64,000 nt of DNA, taken from assembly GCA_015143295.1 (NCBI GenBank), contig JABCRI010000866.1, forward strand, positions 53,059 through 117,058, read 5' to 3'. Shown piece by piece: positions 35,882-48,667 of the stretch. The notes under the pieces were generated by a model, which had not been told where the DNA came from, made no database searches, and saw nothing but the letters and a program-made list of their open reading frames with translations. Each line of letters begins with the position of its first letter. The stretch's first letter is position 1. The position numbers and the translations under genes are program-made. The DNA is from Tetracentron sinense. Its lineage: Eukaryota; Streptophyta; Magnoliopsida; Trochodendrales; Trochodendraceae.

Positions 35882-38046
35882 TGTTAGACATGATCCCCAG
35901 AAAAGTCATTTAAATTGTTAAAACCCTTTTAATTTGATTAATAAATGCTTCTTCTTAATCTATTGTATATTCATTATGGGTAATTGACCATGATCATGAG
36001 ATGATCTATACGATATGAGATATCGATAAAGGTCCATAGGATATATTATAGGAAAGTTATGTGATTAGATTATCACAGGCAGATATAACTTTCCGGTTCC
36101 TCATACCTTATATAGTCATAGCTATGGGTGAAGCTGGGCACTTCATTTATATGGCTGCCAGAATGCTAAGATGTTCTCAATAGGTGAGATGTAGTTCTAT
36201 CTCGAATTATTGTAGTGGAAACTACACATCAGCATATGGGTGCTTAAATGTACACTGACTGATTGCATTCAATGAGAGACCTCTTGCATAAACATACTAT
36301 CAGATAGTTGGTATCTCATTCACATTGAACAATTTCGATGATCCTTAGATCTGATGAGTTCATCTATGATTGAGCAGTGATCTGACTGTTTTGATTCCAC
36401 CAACGTATTTTCTAACTTAGGGAATACAATACAGTGACAGTTGGATAGTCAGAAAGCTGTTCGAGTCATGATGAATTTTAAACAAGAAATCCATGCTCAT
36501 TAATTTGAGAGATTATCCAAGTTCTGGGTAAGACAGTTGATTAAATTCAAATCCTGCGAAGGTGATTTTGAAAACAAAATAAGTTTCGAAATATGCTTTT
36601 ATTAAAAGGTATTATACTTATAAAAAAATTTTCTCAAAATGTTTTTCATGAGAAATTGTTTTTCATGGCTTAATCATAAGTCTTGGAAACCCGGATGATT
36701 TGCAATGGGCGATGAGTTCAATAGTATGTCAATCTCGAAGGCCCATTAGGGATAATGTATTTGGAAGGATAAATCGAATTTAAAAGTTCATGTGGCGGGA
36801 TCCGTAATGGTTAATGTTCATACACTGGGATTCAATTGCAACATGGATATCTCACTTCACTTGCAATTCCGATGTAAATCTTATTTAGGGTCAATGGGAT
36901 AACATTGGGTAAGCCAGGGTAAGAATGTCCCAGAGCAATCTGTGGAGGTGCTCAAATAAAAAATACAAGCTCAATAATTGATTAAAAGTTAATCTATTGT
37001 TTAAATTAATTGTTAATTTAAACATAGGGATTATTTTAGTAATTATTTAATTAACATAATTAAAGGGGAAATGGGTTTGACCTATATCCATAAACCCATT
37101 AAAATGGACCTTTAATATGGGCCAAAGCCCATGGGTTTAAACCCTAGGGTGGGGCGCCCACTTTGGTAATCCTAATTGGATTATGATTTGTTTAATTGAA
37201 TAATTGTTGAAATATAATTCCTATAATTATGGAATTAAAATCCAATTGTTGGATTGCAATAAGGATGAGGATAAGTTGTAATTGGATTACAACATGGAGT
37301 GTTTTAACTCTCCAAAGTCCACGCCCCTTGGAGCACACGCCCACCCTTGTGTAGGGTTTCCTAGTTTGACTAGGTTTCCTTTTTTTTGTTAGATGTTGAC
37401 TTATCCCTTTTAATTAAGGAATCCTCTTGCAATAAGGACTCTTTAATTAGTAAGATTACTATAACTAAAGTAGTTATAGATTAAGTAGGAGTTTAATTAA
37501 TTAATAGTAAGAGTTATTATTAATTAATAAATCCTACTAGATAAGATCAAGTTGGAGTAGGAATAGAATATGATCCTAGTCTATAAATACCCCAACACCC
37601 TAGACCATTAAGCACTTTTTTCCGGTATTTTTTCTCTCCTCTCCTCTCTCTTTCCAAACCGTGAGCCCTAGGGGATACCCCTAAGGATTTTTGTGAGCTT
37701 CATTGGTGGTGCAAGTTGAGTTTTGTCTATTCTATAGTTTTGAACCTTAGTACTTTTGGTGATAGAAGATCTACACCATTACTCCATCTTCTTCCTCTTG
37801 CTTCTATAATTTCAAAGGAGATTCTAAAACTTCATGGAGATAGTGAAGAATAAGGATCGAACTTTTAGTATTTTTTCGGAGAAATCTTTACAAAGAGTTC
37901 TAACGGTTCGAATGGATTAAGCTTCACCGGTGAACATCATTCACCGAGGTGATATGACTAAAACTCTTAGAGAATTTTGATGCTTTCTATGGTGTTAAGA
38001 TCTAGAGGATCCAGTTTTCGCATAATTTTTTATCTGGACACCTACA
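35882..38046 (+). repeat. 5' LTR of element H
   Basis: This 2165-bp LTR spans TGTTAGACATGATCC to ACACCTACA. TATAAATACCCC near 37581-37592 is the likely core promoter. It contains a single TTCACCGGTGAA-type dyad near 37927 but no TCGA-centred cluster, which sets it apart from the other families here. Confidence 0.9.
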
Positions 38047-39759
38047 AGTGGTATCAGAGCTCATGGTTAGGAGTATTTTTGTTTATTTTGATAAGGTAAT
38101 TAAATAGAATTTTATTCATGAGATGAATTTAATTTAGATCTATTTAATATTGCTCATAGTTTTTATTATTTTATTTGTTCATGAGATGAATTTATAAATA
38201 TTTATTATATTATTGAATGAGATTTGATAATTAAATAAATTTTAAAAACTAGTATTATATGTGATATAATTAAATTCGAAATAAAGAGTTTATTTTGAAA
38301 TTCCTTTTAAATGATTTGATCATTTAATATATACTTATTAATTGTTTAAAATAATTAATAAATGATTTTTCCCATAAATAGATTTTATTTGAAAAATTAT
38401 AAAACCCTAATTTATGATATGATCATATTTAGGATTTTCGATTCTCTTATTTTTTTATTTTAATCCTGGATAGTAGTAGAACCAATCTTGGATAATAGTA
38501 GAACCAATCTATATGAAAGGATCTTGCATTCGAGAAAGAATCTTGCATTCGGGAAAGAAATAAAATTTTGTAGAGATTTTAAGAAAATTCTATCTTATAT
38601 TTTAAAAATAATTTTATGAAAATTGGTTTATGGAAAATATGATTGTTTTATTTTTCCGGGGTTTGATCTATATAAGATATAGATTTTATCGAGCGATTTG
38701 ATGATTGTTATCAAATTTTAAATCCTTTTAAAATAAGAAAAAGTACTCTATCACCATGTAGCATCTATTTTATATGAGGTTATAGTTATGGGTCATATTT
38801 TATGATAAATTGTTTATCATTCATGCATTCATATTAGAGATTAATAAGTAGTAGGTTTTGGCAATCTGTAAAGGGCAGTTTCATTCGGTTTCCCTGAAAA
38901 TAGTGAATAGAATACTGGTTTCCCTAATGTCATTTAAATTCTATTTAATGCATTGGTGGAGATGCTGCGAAGGAGGATGTTGCGATGTGATCTCGATAAG
39001 ATGATAAAGGAAGGGATCGCGAAGGAGTTTTGCGAGTTCCTTTATTTTTATCACATTCCCCTGCATCCATGCATTTTAATTTATTGACCCATAACGCTTA
39101 ATCTCTTATATTAATGTTTTATTATCATGAGATGATAATTGCTGTTTATTTTATAATGAGATGATATCTGTTTATATGTTTAATTATTCTGTTGAAATAA
39201 TTTCCCTTGATATATCATGTGTATATAAGACTGGGGACAAGTCCCTAAGTATTATGATCTTCTACCATACACTATATAATATGTTCCTATAGTGGGGAGT
39301 ATGAGTAGGCTGACAGGCCAAAGCCGGGCCCAATCCCTCTCACCTATGTGTGAACATGGTGAAAACTGTATAAGCAAATAGTGGGAGCAATAACGCCAAA
39401 GCGTGAGCTTTTGCTAGGTGTTTATTAGGTTCATGGTAGGTGGGCACATGAATTTGAGATATTATACAATAACACCTAAGCATGAGTATAACGTCCCTTA
39501 TAGATTAGATAGTTGATCGAATACTCCAGAATTCACAAGATGAGATCTGTGAAATTGGAGAAGATAGTTTCTATCTGCCTATTCAAGGCGATGTGATGAT
39601 GTGCCCAAAGGCAGGATTACATAAGCCAATGTCTAGGTTTTCGATGCCAATTGATTCTTCCCAAATTGGCAATAGCATTAGAAATAGACCCATAATCTAA
39701 TTGGTATTAATGAATACAATAAATCCCTAATACTATCTGATTTGTCATTTGATTAGATC
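38047..39759 (+). other. Primer-binding site and long untranslated leader of element H
   Basis: TGGTATCAGAGC (38049-38060) lies two bases after the LTR and matches initiator tRNA-Met. The next 1.7 kb to the gag ATG has no long frame. It is AT-rich up to about 38900, and I see no recognisable domain. Confidence 0.8.
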
Positions 39760-42700
39760 ATGACAGGCCTACACCCATTGAATGAAATTCTTCATGATGA
39801 AAAGTTAGTTGGAACTAACTATGTAGATTGTAAAAGAAAGATTAGAATTGTATTTGTCGTGGATAACCTTGACCTATGTTTTAAGACACCTAAGCCCGAA
39901 TTTCTTCCAGATGCTTCATCGGCCCAAAAGACTGAGTTAGAGCAATGGAAGAGGTCCAATCAAATGACCAAGTGTTATATACTGGCTTCGATGTCTAACA
40001 TTTTGCAAAGCTAGCATGAACACATGGATAAGGCTGTTGACATTTTGCAAAACCTTCATGAGATGTTTGGTGAGCAAAATAGGTCAGCTCGACAAGTAAA
40101 GTTGAAATCCCTTGTTAACACCAAGATGGCTGAGGGAACTCCAGTTAGGGAGCACATCATAAAGATGATGGACTTATTGAATGAACTGGAAATTCTTGGT
40201 GGAGAGATGGATGCCATCACTCAAGTTGATACTGTTCTGCAGTTACTCCCTTCGTCCTTCAATTCGTTCATGTTAAATTATAACATGAACAAGAGTGAAA
40301 TGTCACTTAGTGAGCTTATGAACTCACTTATGGTTGCAGAAGATTTGGTCAAAAATTCAACTAAAGGTGAAACTTTAATCGTCAATAAACCTGATACCTC
40401 CAAGAAATCTAAAAAGTTTAGAAAAGGGAATAAAGGCAAATGAAAGTTTAAAGACAATAAGGGTAAGGCAAGAGTTTCCAAAGGTTCTTCAAGAAAAGCT
40501 AGCAAGGAAAACAAAGGCAATGGAAAGTGTTTCCACTGTGGTAAAATAGGCCACTGGAAGAGGAACTACAGGACTTACCTCGCAACTCTTAAGAAAGGTG
40601 GCGGAAGTACTTAAAGTATGAGATGCTTTGAAGTACTTATTACTGTTGAGTCTAACTTTCTGGACGGTCCTCCTAACTCATGGTGCGTGAATTCTGGATC
40701 CACTGTACACGTATGCAATTGTTTGCAAGGGTTCAAGGAAACTAGAAATTCGACCAAACAAGAGCAGAAGCTTAAAGTTGGCTCCGGTGCAAATGTTGTA
40801 GTGAAGTCAATCGACTTGTTTACTCTTTATTTACCTTATGGAAAGACATTAATTTTAGAAGACTGCTTTTATGTGCCTTCTGTACATCGTAATTTGATTT
40901 CAGTATCTAGACTCTTATTTTATGGATTCTCTATCGTTTTTAATTCAATTGTTGAAATTAAGAAAGATGGAATGGTCTTAATAACTGGTAATCTCATTAA
41001 TGGTCTTTATTTAATATTTCCCTTGGTAAATAATGAATGTTTGTAAAGTGACAATGTCTCATCATTTAGAATGTCTGAAATGAAGAGACATTGCACTGAG
41101 TCTACTTATCTTTGGTATTAGAGATTTGGTCACATTAATCTTGATAGGATCAAGAGGTTAGTAAAAGATGGTCCCCTTGATTTCCTCAAGGTAGAACCAC
41201 TCCCTACTTGTGAGTCTTGTCTCGAAGGGAAGATGACCAAGAAGCCTTACCCTAAAAAGGTAGGAAAAGTCGAAGAAAAACTAAGACTAATACATAGTGA
41301 TGTATGTGGTCCATTTAACATTGTTGCACGAGGTCAATACCGGTATTTTGTCAAATTTAGCACTATTCCAGATATGGATATGTCTACTTGATGAAACACA
41401 AATCTAACACATTTGAAAAGTTCAAAGAATTCAGATTAGAAGTTGGGAATCAAACTGACAAATCCATAAAGACACTTCAATCAGATCGGGGTGGTGAATA
41501 CCTCACCAACGAGTTTATGGATTACTTAAGGGATAATGGGATTATCTCGCAATGGACAAGTCCTGTCTTTCCTCAACAAAATGGAGTTTCTAAAAGACGA
41601 AATCGGACCTTATTAGATATGGTTTGCTATATGATGAGTCATATCGATGTTCCTTCATATCTTTGGGGATATGCTATACAAACTGCCATTTATATTTTGA
41701 ACCGGGTTCCATCTAAGTCTATTCCAGTTACACCCTATGAATTTTGGATTGGGCGAAACCCTAGTTTACAACATCTAAGGGTATGGGGTTGTCCTGCGCA
41801 TGTTTGTAAACTCGAACCCACTAAGTTAGAATCTAGGACAGAGAAATGAAATTTTGTAGGATATCCAAAAGAAACTAAGGGTTTTTATTTCTACTCCAAG
41901 GCAGACCAAACAATAGTTGTTAGGCTTCATGCCACTTTCTTGGAGGAAGAAATGGATCTCCTAAAGAAGGTTGAATTTCATGAGATGAAAGACGACACAG
42001 CCAGTAACCAACCTGAACCTAATCCTTCTACTCTAATTTCTCCTAATTTTGTTCCACTGAGAAGGTCAGAAAGAGTTTCTAGACCACTAGATAGACTTCA
42101 GTATTACAATAATGAGGTTTATCTAGTTACCCCTGATGATGAGGATACATATCCTAATACTTATCAGGAGGCTACATTGGATGTAGATGCATCTCAATGG
42201 AATAAAGCCATGAATGCTAAAATAAATTCCATGTATGACAACGATGTCTGGACTTTAGTAGATCCACCAGATGGTATAAGGCCAATTTGATGCAAATGGA
42301 TTTATAAAAGGAAGAAGGGTGCCGATGGTAATGTGGAGACCTATAAAGCTAGACTTATTGCAAAAAGTTATACTCAAATTCAAGGAGTTGATTATGAGGA
42401 TACCTTTTCTCCAGTAGCTATGCTCAAATCCATCAGGATATTGCTAGCTATGCTGCACACCATGACTATGAGATATGGCAAATTCATGTCAAAACTGCTT
42501 TCCTTAATGGAATGTTAGATGAAGACATCTATATGAAGCAACCAGAGGGCTTCATTGCTCCTAACTAGGAGACCATAGTATGCAAGATATGACAAATGAA
42601 TGTCAAAACTACTTTCCTTAATGGAATGCTAGATGAAGACATTTATATGAAGCAACCAGAGGGCTTTATTGCTCATAACCAGGAGAACATGGTATGCAAG

Positions 42701-43834
42701 CTCAACAAGTCGATATATGATTTGAAACAAGCTTCTAGAAGCTGGAACCAAAGATTTGGTCTTTCGATCAAAGAATTTGGATTCCAAAAGAATTTGGAAG
42801 AATCTTGTACATACAAGAAGGACAGTGGGAGAGCGGTAGTATAGCTAATTCTTTATGTAGATGACATCCTACTCATTGGGAATGATGTAGGGATGTTGTC
42901 ATCAGTCAAGATATGGCCTTCTCAGCATTTCTCAATGAAAGACTTGGGAGAGGCATCCTATATTCTCGGAATAAAGATTCTGAGAGATAGAAAATGCCGA
43001 ATGTTGGGATTGAGCCAAACTTCCTTACATAGACAAGATTTTGTCTAGGTACAGTATGAGTGAGTGTAAGATAACACTCATTCCTTTTAGACATGGTATC
43101 ACTTTGTCTAAAAAGATGTCCCCCACATCAGCTGATGAGATCGAGTAGATGAAGAGGTGCCCTTATGCTTCGACAGTTGGGAGCCTCATGTATGCTATGT
43201 TATATACTAGACCGGATAACTGTTATGCAGTGGGAGTTGTTAGTCGGTTCCAAAGCAATCCAAGTGTTAATCATTGGACTGCAGTGAAACATATTATGAA
43301 GTACCTAAAAAGGACTAGGGATTATGGCTTACCTTTCAATTAGAAGATTTAGTTGGACTGGGTTAAATTGATTCCGATTTCCAATCTGATCTGGACAATA
43401 GAGCTTCCACATCTGGGTATATGTTCACACTGGGTGGTGCTGCTGTCAGTTTGCGCAGCATAAAGTAGAAGAGTATTGTTGACTCCACCATAGAAGCATA
43501 ATATATTGCAGCTTCAGAAGCAGCAAAAGAAGCAGTCTGGTTCAAAAGATTTTTACAGGAGATAGGAAATGTTCCTTCAACACTCAAACCTGTCACTCTC
43601 TTCTGTGATAGTAATGGTGATGTAGCCCATAGCAAAGAACCTAGGAATCACAAGAAGATGAACCATGTGGAGCGGAAGTATCATCTCATTCGTGAGATCA
43701 TTGATAGGCAAGATGTAGTTGTTACAAAGATTAGGTCTCAACTTAATGTTGTAGACCCGATGACCAAGGCTTTATCAGATAAAGTATTTATAACACACTT
43801 AGATAGTATGAGATTGAAATCGATGACACAGTGA
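39760..43834 (+). pseudogene. Copia gag-pol polyprotein of element H
   Basis: The domain order is gag, protease, integrase, RT, RNase H, as in Ty1/copia. Gag starts MTGLHPLNEILHDEKLVG and contains a UBN2-type segment (40024-40443). The zinc knuckle CFHCGKIGHWKRNY (near 40528) has lost its last Cys. The protease motif reads NSGST where DSG is expected. The integrase has SDVCGPF and QSDRGGEY, but the catalytic Glu is Lys (NGVSKRRNR). RT keeps YVDD (42854-42865), and RNase H ends in a TGA at 43832. In-frame stops include TAG 40012, TGA 40441 and TAA 40612, a shift lies near 41365, and RT has a 114-bp duplication. The gene is inactive at several independent sites. Confidence 0.9.
42470..42697 (+). 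repeat. 114-bp tandem duplication inside RT of element H
   Basis: The segment AGATATGGCAAATTCATGTC ... up to the end of MKQPEGFIA is repeated at an offset of 114 bp (38 codons) as AGATATGACAAATGAATGTC.... The two copies differ at about a dozen positions, so the duplication is not recent. Confidence 0.85.
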
Positions 43835-43840
43835 CTTTTA

Positions 43841-43855
43841 GGACAAGTGGGAGAT
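43841..43855 (+). other. Polypurine tract of element H
   Basis: AAGTGGGAGAT lies immediately before the 3' LTR start at 43856. Confidence 0.8.
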
Positions 43856-44971
43856 TGTTAGACATGATGCCCAGAAAAGTCATTTAGATTGTTAAAACCT
43901 TATTAATTTGATTAATAAATGATTCTTCTTAATCTATTGTATATTCATTATGGGTAATTGACCATGATCATGAGATGATCTATACGATATGAGATATCGA
44001 TAAAGGTCCATACGATATATTGTAGGAAAGTTATGTGATTAAATTATCACAGGCAGATATAACTTTCTGGTTCCTTATACCTTATATAGACACAATTATG
44101 GGTGAAGCTGGGCACTTCACTTATATGGCTCCCAGAATGCTAAGATGTTCTCAATAGTTGAGATATAGTTCTATCTCGAACTATTGTAGTGGAGACTACA
44201 CATCAACATATGGGTGCTTAAATGTACACTAACTGATTGCATTCAATGAGAGACCTCTTGCATAAACATACTATCAGATAGTTGGTCTCTCATTCACATT
44301 GAACAGTTTCGATGATCCTTAGATTTGATAAGTTCATCTATGACTGAGCAGTAATCTGACTGTTTTGATTCCACCAACGTATTTTCTAACTTAGGGAATA
44401 CAATACAGTGACAGTTGGATAGTAAGAAAGCTGTTCGAGTCATGATGAATTTCAAACAAGAAATTCATGCTCATTCATTTGAGAGATTATCCAAGTTCTG
44501 GGTAAGACAGTTGATTAAGTTCAAATCCTGCGTAGGTGATTTTGAAAACAAAATAAGTTTTGAAATATATTTTATTAAAAGGTATTATACTTATAAAAGG
44601 ATTTTCTCAAAATGTTTTTTGTTGAGAAATTGTTTCTCATGGCTTAATCGAAACCCGGATAATTTGCAATGGGCTATGGGTTCGATAGTATGTCAATCTC
44701 GAAGGCCCATTAGGGATAATGTATTTGGAAGGATAAATCGAATTTAAAAGTTCATGTGACGGGATCCGTAATGGTTAATGTTCATACACTGGGATTCAAT
44801 TGTAACATGGATATCTCACGCCACTTGCAATTCCAATGTAATTCCTATTTAGGGTCAATGGAATAACATTGGGTAAGCTAGGGTAAGAATGTCCCAGAGC
44901 AATCTGTGGAGGTGCTCACATAAGAAATACAAGCCCAATAATTGATTAAAAGTTAATCAATTATTTTAAGT

Positions 44972-46194
44972 TGAAATTACTCTGATCAATGATCTCTATG
45001 ACCTAGAGGGGGGGGGGGGGGTGAATAGGTCTATCTAAGAACTTCTAACCAATTTTTAATTTTTTGACTAATTAGATTAGAAATCAATAAACAATTCACA
45101 CAAACAATCCACACGAATCAAACACCAGATTTTTACGTGGAAAACCCTTACGGGAAAAAAACCACGGGACCTCGTCCAGCAACAAACTTTACTATAAGAA
45201 GAATTCAAGTACAAGACAAGATCTTACCCAAACCGGACTCGACGTTCCTAGGTACAGAATCTTACTCTTGATTTCCACGAACCAGCAGGTTCGATCTCCG
45301 CCGTAGCAGCTTCGGTTCCTAACCGACCAAATCTTCTCAAGCTACTTCAATACCACGATCACACACGATCGATCTCCTTCCATGAAGGCTCCGGATCATA
45401 CACCGGACACACACACAAAGTGTGGGGTTGTGAATCAATTTAGAAAGCTTCAAACCCTAGAGGGATCTCATATAGATTTGAGATCACACAATGCAAGATC
45501 AAAAGAATAGATCTATACTTGCATTCTCTAGGATGATTGAAAAAGGAGGGATGACTAAAGATCTATGAGGAACAATGGAAAAAGCCCTAGAAAGGTTTCT
45601 CAGACCTCTACTCTTTCAAAAATAAACAAAGATCCGAATTAGGTCTCCAAAAATTTGTTTATATAGGGTTTAGAAAAGAGTCCAGAAAAAATAAAATTAT
45701 GTTTACGAGGACCGATCGATCGGTGCTTATAACCGATCGCTCGGTCCAAAACCGATCGATCGCTACTTTTACTGAGAGATCGGTTAAAAATTGTCTCTCT
45801 GAAAAAATACCCCATATAAAGTTTTTGACCAGTCGATAGCCACCGATCGCTCGGTAGGCCACCAATCGATCGGTCGCAACACCGAGCGATCGGTTGAGAC
45901 AGAATTTCAGCCTAAACATTTTTTCTTTTGTTTTTTGTTTGATTCAAATAAGATCAAAACTCTTTGGTAGGCTTAAAACTATCCTCCTAGGTATGTTTAG
46001 AGTTATCTATGTCAAATCTAACCTAGGTAGGGGTCTCTAAGTCCATTACCTGTCTAGATCCGGAGTAGAAGCTTTTTCTTCAATATCTTCCGTCTTCTTG
46101 AAACTTTAACTCTTCCGACAAGTTGAACAAGACACAACACTCATGACCTATCTAATGATCACAGAATTTGCCAACACCTATTTCTGGATTTACA
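44972..46194 (-). repeat. 3' LTR of element F
   Basis: On the plus strand it spans TGAAATTACTCTGATC to CTGGATTTACA. A homopolymer G run near 45009-45021 is longer than in the partner LTR. TATA box CTATATAAA (minus) at 45658-45666. Confidence 0.9.
45711..45897. repeat. TCGA-centred dyad cluster in the 3' LTR of F
   Basis: Units are ACCGATCGATCGGT (45711-45724), ACCGATCGCTCGGT, ACCGATCGATCGCT, ACCAATCGATCGGT and ACCGAGCGATCGGT, beginning about 45 bp from the TATA box. They are the same 14-mer family as in gypsy LTR D. Confidence 0.9.
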
Positions 46195-46784
46195 ATCTCC
46201 CCCTTTGGCAATTCTGGGACAAAACAAGACTAACTCACATACTAGGTTCCAATTTTCCCAAATGATTCAAAAATGGAAAATTGAACCTTTACATGACTCA
46301 AAAAAAATTTCATGACATTCAACTTGTCATGTTTCAACAATCTTAGAACCTGTTTGCCTGCACAAGCTCAACCAAAAACCTGTGAAGCATGGGAAATAAA
46401 AACTTCATAATAAGTTCATCTTTATCAAGTGCATCCATAACAATTTCTAACAAGTTCATCATGTGCAATCAATCATATAGTCAATCATATAGTACTCACT
46501 CCGCCTTTTTGGCTCGAAATGCCAAAGGGAGGTAAAATGAATGTAGGTAAAATGATCATATGGGATACAAAATCAGAGTAAAAATGCAAACATCACCTCA
46601 TAGAGAATAATCAACATCCAAGTCAATATCATCCATAAACATCCAAGTTAACATCATCCATATGTGGTATGTATTGAGTACAACCAAGACAAAATACATC
46701 CAATGTCTCAAAATAAACTTGGACAAAGTAAACTCCTAAACATAAATACATGAAACATAAGGAGTAGCCTAGTACATCAAACTA
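46195..46784 (-). other. Polypurine tracts and spacer of element F
   Basis: On the minus strand GCCAAAGGGGGAGAT lies directly before the 3' LTR (46195-46209). A second, related block GCCAAAAAGGCGGAG lies at about 46500-46515. Repeated polypurine tracts are described for Sireviruses. The rest is non-coding spacer. Confidence 0.75.
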
Positions 46785-48029
46785 TCACTCCTCATCATCA
46801 GTGAGATGGGACTCATAATATGCTCGAAAATCACGAACATCTCGCTGTACTCCCAGCACTGCTGCATCAAGTGATCCAAGTCGACCTCGGATCTCTGTAG
46901 TGAATTCCTGGTAAGATGAAATATGAGTCGTGAGATTCATCTGCATCTCCCTCATCATTCTGGAAAGATCATCAATCGAGGCAGGAGGTGGATGAGAGGA
47001 TCCGGTACCAACTTCAGCTTCCTCCTCAATATCTCGAACTGAGGCATGTGAGAAACTCTGAGCTATGGTCTTTTTGTTGATTGGACCCTTCGGATTAGAT
47101 GTAGGAACACCAGGAGGAGCAATAACCCCTTGAGAACCAAGGAGTTTAGTGATCAGGGAACCAAACAGAAGAGCTCCAACCACAGTTTGAGTTTGATGGG
47201 CTTGAATCATCAAATCAATTATGTGTGCTACAAGATCAATATCATGTCCACGAAGGAGACTGAACAAAAATCGGGCTCTATCTTCCCTAAGGTCCGCAGT
47301 ATGAACCTTTGGGTGGATATTGGCACTCATGACTAGCTTTACAAGTCTTGCATCCCTAGTGAGTTTAGATACTTCAATGAATGAACCAACCCAAAGTGTA
47401 GGAGTACCACAAAGAAAGGTGACTACATTGTTCATAGATTCTTTATCCTCATCTTTCTTATATTTATAAGGATAATAGGCATCTGGAACCCGAGGACAAC
47501 CAAAAAATTTAGCAATGACATTAGGATTTATCAAAACAGATTTTTTTAAAGATCGAGATTTAAAAGATCAGGTTTTAGAGTTGATTTCAGAGAAATTTGA
47601 GTAAAATTCATGGACTAACTGAATAGGAGCAGGACCGGATAAAGTGAGAATACATTCCCATTGACGATCGATAATTAGCTTAGGAAGGTGATAATCACCA
47701 AAATCGGAAATTCTAATGCCCCTTTCAACCATAACACCATTTTTACTAAAATACTCACTATAAAGCCGAGCAGCAATAGGGCTAATGAAGGGACCCAATA
47801 GAACATTCGAAGACGAACTAGCTTTTCCTTTCTGTTTTCGGGTTTTATCTGCCAAAGACTTTTGGCGATTTTCAGTAGTAGAATCAACCATTCTACGGAT
47901 TGGTCGATCCCCTATTGAAATCCCATGACCTATTGGAGTGAAAGAGTAGGGCTCATTGAGTTCCTCTTCCTCGAGAGGGTCCTCTTGGTTGTTGAGGATC
48001 AATCTCCGGCGTTTAGGGACACCGGACAT
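46785..48029 (-). pseudogene. Extra (env-position) ORF of Sirevirus F
   Basis: The frame starts most naturally at MSGVPKRRRL (48029) and runs about 414 codons with one interruption, an in-frame TGA at 47568-47570. The first part is basic and polar (SIGDRPIRRMV, KGKASSSSNVLLGPF). The middle has YSEYFSKNGVMVERGI and WECILTLSGPAPIQLVHEFY. The second part has AKFFGCPRVPDAYYPY and VHTADLREDRARFLFSLLRG. The C-terminus (about 47000-46790) is rich in heptad-like spacing and looks coiled-coil. I see no signal peptide or clear membrane segment, so calling it an envelope protein is not supported by sequence. It resembles the plant 'putative plant transposon protein' family as I remember it. Its function is unknown. 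Confidence 0.7.
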
Positions 48030-48113
48030 GAGGAATGCAAGAATAACTAAGGAGTATGAGAAAATCATCACGAATTTTTGATGCCCTAGTTGTGAAAAGT
48101 AAACCAAAATCAA

Positions 48114-48667
48114 GAAAAGGATTACTCACTGTTTGCATTCACTAGAAGCTATCACACAAACTCACAAGTAGTCATTTCCATGTCAATAATTTTTTAAAAC
48201 TAGGGGGCTCACCTTATGGAATTTTAATCACTTTGGTTATACTAGATTTGATTAAACTAGGGAACCATATGATATAATATTAGAATCTATAAATAGGAAC
48301 TAATATCATCTCAAAAATCAGTTAGAGTGCATGTGCAACACATAACATCTTTGTTACTCAACTCTAACTGAGATTGGTGATCATGACCATTTTAAATCAC
48401 TAGATAGAACTAATAGTTGAACTATCCTTATTTACTCAATCCTATGAAAAATTTAACCTTGGAATTAATATTCAATTATGATTTCAAGGAAATAAATTTA
48501 AGCACAATGATAGGAAAGAAGGTCATACAAACACACTATTTTTTGCAAAATTTTTCAATTTTTTGAATGTTTTTGGATTTTTATTAATTAAAGAAAACAA
48601 CAAAAAATATAGCTCTATGACTTAAATGAAACAAGAAGAACACATAGGCTATGAAGAAAGCACACCA
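48114..48667. other. Spacer between RNase H and the extra ORF in F
   Basis: An AT-rich non-coding stretch. I see no promoter or splice signal that I could defend. Confidence 0.5.

Noticed and set aside
44415..44747. 110-codon frame as a gene
   Set aside because: It is LTR sequence of element H, and the homologous part of the 5' LTR (near 36460) has stops.
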